Shown here piece by piece: positions 57,588-64,000 of a stretch of DNA of 64,000 nt (position 1 is the stretch's first letter; each line of letters opens with the position of its first letter). The stretch is from positions 2,976,001-3,040,000 of the forward strand of contig NZ_CP113068.1 in the NCBI RefSeq assembly GCF_026625885.1. Reading direction: 5' to 3'. The notes under the pieces are model-generated. The model was not told where the DNA came from. It worked only from the letters and a program-made list of their open reading frames with translations, and did not search any database. This DNA is from Roseateles sp. SL47. GTDB taxonomy: Bacteria > Pseudomonadota > Gammaproteobacteria > Burkholderiales > Burkholderiaceae_C. The position numbers and the translations under genes were made by a program.

Positions 57588-58403
57588 ATGACCGAGACTG
57601 CCCTCCCTTCCGCCGCCCCTCAGGGTGAATTCGATGCCGACAGCGAACGACGCTTCGGCGGCCTGCAGCGACTGCACGGCGAGCGGGACTATCGCCACCT
57701 GCGTGCCGGCCGCTTTGCGGTGGTCGGCCTGGGCGGGGTAGGGTCCTGGGTGGTGGAGGCCTTGGCGCGCATGGGAGTGGCCCGGCTGGTGCTGATCGAT
57801 CTGGACCATGTGGCCGAATCCAACATCAACCGGCAGGTGCAGGCACTGGGCAGCACGCTGGGCATGGCCAAGGCCGAAGCCCTGCGCCTGCGGGTGGCAG
57901 ACATTCACCCGGGCTGCGAAGTCATCACGATAGAAGAGTTCGTGGATGATGATAACTGGCCGGCGTTGCTGGGCGACGTGGCCATTGATGGCATCGTGGA
58001 CGCCTGTGATCAGGTCCGGGCCAAGGCGCAAATTGCAGCCTGGGCTCGCAAGAAGAAGCTGGCTCATCTCTGCGTCGGGGCGGCGGGTGGCAAGCATCGT
58101 CCGCAGGATGTGGAAGTGTTGGACCTGTCCGAGACCACGCACGACCCCTTGCTCGCGAGCCTGCGCCAGCGGCTGCGCAAGCATCATGAGCTGCCGAAGC
58201 AGGGCGCCATGGGCGTGCGGTGTGTGTTCTCGCGCGAACCAGTGCGCCGCCCTGACGAGTCCTGCAATGTGGATGGCAGCCTCAATTGCCACGGCTACGG
58301 CTCCAGCGTGGCGGTGACGGCAGGCTTCGGCATGGTGGCTGCAGCGGACCTTGTGGCGCAGTATTTGAAGGCACTTGCGCGGCGCGAAAAAAGCGCTCTA
58401 TAA
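57588..58403 (+). CDS. tcdA: tRNA threonylcarbamoyladenosine dehydratase
   Basis: The 271-residue E1-like enzyme forms the cyclic ct6A at position 37 of ANN-decoding tRNAs using ATP. RFGGLQRLHGERDYRHLRAGRF is followed by the nucleotide-binding VVGLGGVGSWVVEALARMGV and LIDLDHVAESNINRQ. AVTAGFGMVAAADLVAQYL is at the end. A GTG at 57513 would lie inside the terminators, so the ATG at 57588 (or 57579) is used. Lys tRNAs, which are ANN-decoding, follow directly. Confidence 0.93.
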   Translation: MTETALPSAAPQGEFDADSERRFGGLQRLHGERDYRHLRAGRFAVVGLGGVGSWVVEALARMGVARLVLIDLDHVAESNINRQVQALGSTLGMAKAEALRLRVADIHPGCEVITIEEFVDDDNWPALLGDVAIDGIVDACDQVRAKAQIAAWARKKKLAHLCVGAAGGKHRPQDVEVLDLSETTHDPLLASLRQRLRKHHELPKQGAMGVRCVFSREPVRRPDESCNVDGSLNCHGYGSSVAVTAGFGMVAAADLVAQYLKALARREKSAL

Positions 58404-58404
58404 T
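58375..58404 (+). promoter_or_regulatory. Promoter of the tRNA-Lys genes
   Basis: A -35 box TTGCGC (58375-58380) and a perfect -10 box TATAAT (58399-58404) are 18 bases apart, followed by a GC-rich start region. The -10 box overlaps the tcdA stop codon. Confidence 0.65.
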
Positions 58405-58522
58405 CTGCGGCTCTGCTGAGGGGCAAACACCTCGAAGAGTAAGAACAAGTGGTGCGAAAGCTGGGCTTTTTGCGGTCAAGCACGAAAGTCAAGACACATA
58501 AAGTCAAGCACGCATCACGAGC

Positions 58523-58598
58523 GGGTCGTTAGCTCAGTCGGTAGAGCAGCGGACTTTTAATCCGTTGGTCGCAGGTTCGAATCCTGCACGACCCACCA
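58523..58598 (+). tRNA. tRNA-Lys (anticodon TTT)
   Basis: The 76-base gene folds as a tRNA: acceptor GGGTCGT with ACGACCC, D-arm GCTC...GAGC, anticodon loop CTTTTAA (anticodon TTT), T-arm with GGTTCGAATC, and encoded CCA. Confidence 0.97.
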
Positions 58599-58708
58599 TG
58601 TTTTGAAGGCTTTGGTATTCAAGCATGGGGCATGTGTGGATAGTTCGCGGTTTCCTCGAGTTCTCGTAGAAGTCTGCGGAATATTTACGAAAGATGACGT
58701 CGGCAGGC

Positions 58709-58729
58709 CATAATATGATTCATAATATG
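58709..58729. repeat. AT-rich 12-bp direct repeat between tRNA genes
   Basis: CATAATATG occurs twice, 12 bases apart (58709 and 58721), in an AT-rich spacer of about 150 bases. It may be a promoter region for the following tRNAs. Confidence 0.6.
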
Positions 58730-58746
58730 GTTTGCAGTGGATCCAG

Positions 58747-58822
58747 GGGCTCTTAGCTCAGTTGGTAGAGCAGCGGACTCTTAATCCGTTGGTCGAAGGT
58801 TCGAATCCTTCAGGGCCCACCA
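58747..58822 (+). tRNA. tRNA-Lys (anticodon CTT), copy 1
   Basis: The 76-base gene has acceptor GGGCTCT with AGGGCCC (including G-T pairs), anticodon loop CTCTTAA (anticodon CTT) and encoded CCA. It is identical to the copy at 58891. Confidence 0.97.
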
Positions 58823-58890
58823 CTCCAGACGTTTCAGGCATACACCCTCGTGGCATTCCCGCGAGAGGTTGCAGCCACATACCGAATATC

Positions 58891-58966
58891 GGGCTCTTAG
58901 CTCAGTTGGTAGAGCAGCGGACTCTTAATCCGTTGGTCGAAGGTTCGAATCCTTCAGGGCCCACCA
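58891..58966 (+). tRNA. tRNA-Lys (anticodon CTT), copy 2
   Basis: Base-for-base identical to the copy 68 bases upstream, including the CCA end. The two are a recent or gene-converted duplication. Confidence 0.97.
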
Positions 58967-59054
58967 ACATTCTCAATGGCGCGCAGTAAAGGTATCGTTC
59001 GGCAGTAGTTTCTGCCCTACCGAGCTACCGAGTTCAGCGCCCGTTGATACCCCG

Positions 59055-59085
59055 AAAGGGCACAGCTTGCTGTGCCCTTTTTTGC
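59055..59085 (+). terminator. Terminator of the tRNA-Lys genes
   Basis: AAAGGGCACAG-CTTG-CTGTGCCCTTT has an 11-bp perfect stem followed by TTT. Confidence 0.9.
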
Positions 59086-59177
59086 ATTTGGGCGCCTAGC
59101 GCCAGCGGGTTGCCAAACCCCCGCAGTTTCGAGGCCAAGCCCCCTGGGCTAGACTGACGGCCTACATTGAGGTAACC

Positions 59178-60272
59178 ATGTCCCAGATTCAAGAAGCCAC
59201 TCTGCTGGCCGCGCTTCAACAGGTGATTGACCCCAACACCGGCCGTGACCTGGTCACGACGCGTCAGCTCAAGAACCTGCGTGTGCAAGGCGACTCCGTC
59301 AGCTTCGATGTGGAGCTGGGTTATCCCGCCGCCAGCCAGATCGACGGACTGCGCGCCGCCCTCGTGGCCGCCGCGCGCAGCGTGGCCGGTGTGGGCAATG
59401 TGAGCGTCAGCATCACCAGCAAGATCATTGCCCATGCGGTGCAGCGTGGTGTGCAGTTGCTGCCCGGTGTGAAGAACATCATCGCGGTGGCCTCCGGCAA
59501 GGGTGGGGTGGGCAAAAGCACCACCGCCGCCAACCTGGCGCTGGCCTTGGCTGCGGAAGGCGCCCAGGTCGGCCTGCTGGATGCGGACATCTACGGCCCC
59601 AGTCTGCCCCTGATGCTGGGCATCCAGGGCCGCCCGGAAAGCACTGACGGGCAGACCATGGAGCCGCTGGTCTCTCATGGCCTGCAGTTGATGTCCATCG
59701 GTTTCCTGGTGGAAGAAGACCAGGCCATGGTGTGGCGCGGGCCCATGGCCACCCAGGCGCTGGAGCAGTTGCTGCGCCAGACCCGCTGGCGCGACCTGGA
59801 CTATCTGGTCATCGACATGCCGCCTGGCACCGGAGACATCCAGCTGACCCTGTCGCAACGCGTGCCGGTGAGCGGGTCCATCATCGTGACCACCCCGCAG
59901 GACATCGCCCTGATCGATGCCAAGAAGGGCCTGAAGATGTTCGAGAAGGTGGGCGTGCCCATCCTCGGCATCGTTGAGAACATGGCTGTGCATGTGTGCA
60001 GCCACTGCGGCCATGCCGAGCACATCTTCGGCAGCGGCGGTGGCGAGCGCATGGCGCAGCAGTATGGGATGGAGCTGCTGGGCTCGTTGCCCCTGGCCCT
60101 GTCCATCCGCGAGCAGGCGGATAGCGGCAAGCCCACCGTGGTGGCCGAGCCGGACAGCGCACACGCCGCTGCCTACAAGGCGATTGCACGCAAGGTGGCG
60201 GTGAAGTTGGCGGGGCAGGCCAAGGATTATTCTTCCAAATTCCCCACCATCACCATTTCCAAAACCACCTGA
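59178..60272 (+). CDS. apbC: Mrp/ApbC-family iron-sulfur carrier ATPase
   Basis: The 364-residue protein has an N-terminal DUF59 domain (LLAALQQVIDPNTGRDLVTT), then the P-loop ATPase domain with ASGKGGVGKSTTAANLALAL near residues 103-122, DADIYGPSLP and the CSHCGH pair that holds a transferable Fe-S cluster. It delivers clusters to target enzymes. GAGGTAACC precedes the ATG. A strong terminator follows. The formate dehydrogenase downstream is an Fe-S enzyme. Confidence 0.95.
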   Translation: MSQIQEATLLAALQQVIDPNTGRDLVTTRQLKNLRVQGDSVSFDVELGYPAASQIDGLRAALVAAARSVAGVGNVSVSITSKIIAHAVQRGVQLLPGVKNIIAVASGKGGVGKSTTAANLALALAAEGAQVGLLDADIYGPSLPLMLGIQGRPESTDGQTMEPLVSHGLQLMSIGFLVEEDQAMVWRGPMATQALEQLLRQTRWRDLDYLVIDMPPGTGDIQLTLSQRVPVSGSIIVTTPQDIALIDAKKGLKMFEKVGVPILGIVENMAVHVCSHCGHAEHIFGSGGGERMAQQYGMELLGSLPLALSIREQADSGKPTVVAEPDSAHAAAYKAIARKVAVKLAGQAKDYSSKFPTITISKTT

Positions 60273-60390
60273 AGCCAAGCCGCCTGAACCCAAGCCAACT
60301 GAGCGCGTCCGAACTTTTCAGCCGCGTCGGTTTACCCGCTCTTCAGCCCGTCTGCAGCGGGTCAGGTTTTGCCTGAGTTAGAGGCTTGGT

Positions 60391-60494
60391 TTTTGTGCGG
60401 TGCAGTAAAGATTTGGCGTCGTTCCGGCCCCACAAACACAGCCCCAGGCGCTCTTCCAAACGGGAGAGCGCCTTTTTCATTGCACCGCACAAAA
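60391..60494. repeat. 104-bp element with perfect 14-bp inverted ends
   Basis: TTTTGTGCGGTGCA (60391-60404) and TGCACCGCACAAAA (60481-60494) are exact inverted copies enclosing 76 bases, in the middle of which a terminator hairpin lies. It could be a small mobile or repetitive element, or paired operator sites. Confidence 0.7.
60446..60477 (+). terminator. Terminator after apbC
   Basis: GGCGCTCT (60447-60454) / AGAGCGCC (60465-60472) followed by TTTTT. Confidence 0.85.
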
Positions 60495-60694
60495 TACGAT
60501 GAACAGGGCCCTTTGCGCGGTCGGGCAATATTGATGCGGACGACTGTGCGGGTGGCGTGTGCCACTGCACACTTGAGTGCGCCCTGACATTGGACAAAGC
60601 GCTCGCTTTGTGTGGAAATAATGAATGCGGGCCGCGTGCCGGCCGTGATTTTTTCCCAGGTGGCCAAGAAGTCACCTCAGGAGGCATCGTCAAC

Positions 60695-63600
60695 ATGGAC
60701 ATGAACCGGAGGCACTTCTTCCGGGTGAGCGGGGCGGCCGTCATGGGCTCCAGCCTCGTGGCGCTGGGTTTTTCACCCACCGCTGCACTGGCGGAGACCC
60801 GCCAGTTCAAGCTCTCCCGGGCGACAGAAACCCGCAACACCTGCCCGTACTGCTCGGTGGGTTGCGGTCTCATCATGTATTCGCTCGGTGACAAAGCCAA
60901 GAACGTCAAGAGCGAGATCGTTCACATCGAAGGGGATCCGGACCATCCGGTGAACCGCGGCACCTTGTGCCCCAAGGGCGCGGGTCTGCTGGACTTCATC
61001 CACAGCCCCAACCGCCTCAAGTACCCGGAGATCCGGGAAGCGGGCGCGAAGGAATGGAAGCGCGTGAGCTGGGAAGAGGCGATGGATCGCGTCACCAAGC
61101 TCATGAAGGCCGACCGTGACGCCAACTTCATTGCGACCAATGCGCAGGGCCAGACCGTCAACCGCTGGTTGACCACCGGCATGCTGTGTGCATCGGCATC
61201 CTCGAACGAATCGGGCTACATCACCCACAAGGCGATGCGCTCGATGGGCTTGCTCGCGTTCGACAATCAAGCACGCGTTTGACACGGACCGACGGTGGCC
61301 AGTCTGGCCCCGACGTTCGGACGCGGCGCGATGACCAACCATTGGGTGGACATCAAGAACGCTGACCTGATCCTGATCATGGGCGGCAATGCCGCCGAGG
61401 CGCATCCCTGCGGTTTCAAGTGGGTGATCGAGGCCAAGCACAACAACAAGGCGAAACTCATCGTCGTGGACCCGCGCTTTACCCGCTCGGCCGCGATGAG
61501 CGACTACTACGCGCCCATCCGCGCGGGGTCGGACATCGCCTTCCTGGCGGGCCTGATCAATTACTTGTTGTCCAACGACAAGATCCAGCACGAGTACGTC
61601 AAGCACTACACCAACGCCAGCTTCATCGTCGGCGAGGCCTACAAGTTCGAGGACGGTCTGTTCTCGGGCTATGACGCGGCCAAGCGCAGCTACAACAACG
61701 CCTCCTGGGCGTATGAGCTGGACGAGAAGGGCTTTGCGAAGGTCGACCCGACGATGCAGCATCCGCGCTGCGTGCTGCAGTTGATGAAGCAGCACTACGC
61801 GCGCTACACGCCCGAGATGGTCAGCCAGATCTCCGGCACGCCAAAGGACAAGTTCCTGAAGATCTGCGAATCCATCGCAGAGACGTCGGCGCCGGGCAAG
61901 GTGATGACCATCATGTATGCGCTGGGCTGGACCCAGCACAGCCAGGGCTCGCAGATCATCCGCACGGGTGCGCTGGTGCAGCTGCTGCTGGGCAACATCG
62001 GCCTGCCGGGTGGCGGCATGAATGCGCTGCGTGGTCACAGCAACATCCAGGGTCTGACCGACCTGGGACTGCTCTCCACCGCCCTGACCGGCTACATGAG
62101 CCTGGCCAAGGACTCCGAGCAGGACCTGGACGCGTACTACAAGACCCGCGCGCTCAAGCCGCTGCGTCCCAACCAGATGAGCTTCTGGCAGAACTATCCC
62201 AAGTTCTTCGTCAGCCAGCAAAAAGCCTGGTGGGGCAAGGCCGCGACCAAGGACAACGACTGGGCCTTCCACTATCTGCCGAAGTGGGACAAGGGCTATG
62301 ACATGCTGCAGACCTTCGACCTGATGCATCAGGGCAAGGTCAACGGCTACATCTGCCAGGGCTTTAACCCGGTGGCGTCGCTGGCCAACAAGACCAAGGT
62401 GGTCGAGAGCCTGTCCAAGCTGAAGTTCCTGGTCATCATCGACCCGCTCGAAACCGAGACGGCCAACTTCTGGAAGAACTACGGCGAGTACCACGACGTC
62501 AAGACCGAAGAGATCCAGACGGTGGTGTTCCGCTTCCCGAGCACCTGTTTCGCGGAAGAAGACGGTTCGCTGACCAACTCGGGTCGCTGGCTGCAATGGC
62601 ACTGGCGCGGCGCCGAGCCTCCGGGCGAAGCCAAGCAGGACGCCGAGATCATTGCCGAGCTGTTCCTGCGCATGCGCAATCTCTATCAGAAGGAAGGCGG
62701 CGCGTTCCCGGACCCGATCGTCAACCTGAGCTGGCCGTACAAGATTCCCAACAGCCCCTCGGCCGAGGAGCTGGCGATGGAGTTCAACGGCAAGGCGCTG
62801 GCGGACGTGCTAGATCCGAAGGACCCGACCAAGGTACTGGCCAAGGCCGGCGAGCAGCTCTCCGGCTTCGGACTGCTGCGCGACGACGGCTCCACCTCCA
62901 GTGGCTGCTGGATCTACGCGGGTGCCTGGACGCAAGCGGGCAACCAGATGGCGCGCCGGGACAATTCGGACCCGTGGGGCATCGGCCAGACGCTGAACTG
63001 GGCCTGGGCCTGGCCGGCGAACCGCCGTGTGCTCTACAACGCGGCTTCGTGTGATACGTCCGGCAAGCCCTGGAATGCCAAGCGCCGCCTGATCGCCTGG
63101 ACCGGCGACAAGTGGACCGGCTCCGACGTGCCCGACATCCGTCCGGATGCGAATCCGAACGATCCGGACGCGGTGCGTCCGTTCATCATGACCGCCGAAG
63201 GTGTGGCGCGCCTGTTCGCGCCCAGCGGCATGGCGGATGGTCCGCTGCCGGAGCACTACGAGCCGTTCGAGACGCCGCTGGAAGTCAATCCGCTGCATCC
63301 GAACAATCCCAAGGCCAAGAGCAATCCGGCCGCGCGTGTGTTCAAGAGCGACTTCGAACAGTTCGGCAAGCCCGACAAGTTCCCGTATGTCGCGACGAGC
63401 TATCGCCTGACGGAGCACTTTCACTACTGGACCAAGCATGCGCGGTCCAATGCGGTGATCCAGCCGCAGCAGTTTGTCGAGATCGGCGAGGAACTCGCCA
63501 AGGAGAAGGGCATCACCAACGGCGATACCGTGAAGGTCAGCTCCAACCGCGGCGCCATCAAGGCCGTGGCGCTGGTGACCAAGCGGGTCGCTTCGCTGGA

Positions 63601-63766
63601 CGTGGGCGGCAAACGGGTCCATACCGTCGGCCTGCCCAATCACTGGGGCTTTGTGGGGCTTGCTCGCCCCGGCTTCCTGGTGAATACGCTGACCCCGTTT
63701 GTGGGCGACGCGAATTCCCAGACGCCGGAAGTGAAGAGCTTCACTGTCAACATTGAGAAAGCCTGA
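60695..63766 (+). CDS. fdnG: Formate dehydrogenase-N alpha subunit, selenoprotein
   Basis: The gene encodes 1023 residues when the in-frame TGA at 61280-61282 is read as selenocysteine (residue 196, the same position as in E. coli FdnG). The text around it is [19 protein letters not shown], the family active site. A Tat signal ([11 protein letters not shown]), a 4Fe-4S site (CPYCSVGC) and molybdopterin-binding regions follow. The enzyme oxidises formate in the periplasm and passes electrons to the beta and gamma subunits. CAGGAGG lies before the ATG. The beta gene follows after 2 bases. Confidence 0.95.
61280..61310 (+). promoter_or_regulatory. Selenocysteine codon and SECIS hairpin
   Basis: The TGA at 61280 is followed after 14 bases by the hairpin GGCC-AGTCT-GGCC (61297-61309), with a loop like the GGTCT loop bound by SelB in enteric SECIS elements. 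It directs selenocysteine insertion. The position and context fit, but the fold was judged by eye. Confidence 0.75.
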
Positions 63767-63768
63767 TC

Positions 63769-64000
63769 ATGTCCTCGCTTCAATCGCTCGATATCGCGAA
63801 GCGCTCGGCCACGACCACGCCCAGCCCTGACGCCCGCCGCCAGGTCATCGAGGTGGCCAAGCTCATCGACGTGTCCTCCTGCATCGGTTGCAAGGCCTGC
63901 CAGGTGGCCTGCATGCAGTGGAACGACCTCCGCGACGAGGTCGGTCACAACGTCGGTGTGTACGACAACCCCGCAGACCTGTCGCCGCAGTCCTGGACGG
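63769..64000 (+). CDS. fdnH: Formate dehydrogenase-N beta subunit (partial)
   Basis: The first 77 residues are visible before the window ends. [21 protein letters not shown] is the first 4Fe-4S ligand set of the FdnH/FdoH iron-sulfur subunit, which carries electrons from the alpha subunit to the membrane cytochrome. It starts two bases after the fdnG stop. Membrane anchor, gamma subunit and maturation genes would lie beyond the window. Confidence 0.9.
   Translation, partial: MSSLQSLDIAKRSATTTPSPDARRQVIEVAKLIDVSSCIGCKACQVACMQWNDLRDEVGHNVGVYDNPADLSPQSWT

Larger units (their letters stand above)
60273..60694. other. Region between apbC and the formate dehydrogenase genes
   Basis: No gene is seen. 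It holds a small inverted-repeat element (60391-60494) with a terminator inside, then about 200 bases that should contain the formate dehydrogenase promoter. No -24/-12 box was found. A weak hairpin (CCCGC...GCGGG) lies near 60338-60361. Confidence 0.55.

Noticed and set aside
58732..58989. Short plus-strand frame reading GLLAQLVEQRTLNPLVEGSN twice
   Set aside because: This is the well-known false translation of tRNA genes. The region encodes two tRNA-Lys genes.
61280..61282. A stop codon splitting formate dehydrogenase into two genes or a pseudogene
   Set aside because: The TGA sits at the active-site Sec position with a SECIS-like hairpin, and both parts are otherwise intact.

Overview
The window is GC-rich chromosomal DNA of a betaproteobacterium, most likely a Burkholderiales member of the Roseateles/Mitsuaria/Rubrivivax kind. 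The evidence is the gene order yebC-purD-acyltransferase-hemF-nadD-rsfS-rlmH-maf-rng, the tolB-pal-cpoB-tcdA order, flagellar genes, and the style of the proteins. The assignment is inferred from gene content and not from a database search.

Layout. 1-2.3 kb: end of a flagellar operon (flgK end, flgL, an unknown Gln/Leu-rich protein). 2.3-11 kb: ordinary genes (lipoprotein hydrolase, DUF1624 membrane protein, rlmB, upp, paiB-like regulator, chemoreceptor, 2Fe-2S ferredoxin, YgjP-like peptidase). 11-15 kb: one very large lipoprotein joining ricin-type lectin repeats to a haem c motif. 15.2-17.9 kb: an aspartate carbamoyltransferase with an N-terminal DNA-binding domain and a dyad over its own start, a Gre-like factor and a GST. 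17.9-21.5 kb: a less GC-rich accessory patch with a DarT ADP-ribosyltransferase/NADAR antitoxin pair, a frameshifted secreted-protein gene and a tyrosine-recombinase remnant. 21.5-26.4 kb: dusC, an S9B peptidase, yciH and small conserved proteins.

26.4-35.5 kb is one minus-strand transcription unit: periplasmic adaptor, ABC ATPase, TolC-like channel, two FtsX/MacB permeases, a sigma-54-dependent response regulator and its sensor kinase. A textbook -24/-12 promoter lies before the adaptor gene. Upstream of it are a perfect 14-bp palindrome and five tandem copies of an 11-bp GGACA-containing unit, which look like activator sites. This is a self-contained, apparently autoregulated efflux system. 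A truncated adhesin-like Ig-repeat protein is divergent to it. 37.8-44.5 kb: glnS, a LytTR/LytS two-component pair, a membrane protein and a HerA-like ATPase. 44.6-53 kb: the housekeeping cluster named above, in which RsfS carries a long histone-H1-like tail. 53-58.4 kb: a divergent Bug-like protein, tolB, pal, cpoB, tcdA. 58.5-59 kb: three tRNA-Lys genes. 59.2-64 kb: apbC/mrp and a formate dehydrogenase operon whose alpha subunit reads an in-frame TGA as selenocysteine.

Short tandem repeats (6, 10, 11, 12 and 24 bp) recur across the window, often in or just ahead of the 5' ends of genes, and several encode low-complexity peptide. Coordinates and translations are read from the sequence. Family names rest on remembered motifs. 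No database search, structure prediction or promoter experiment was done.
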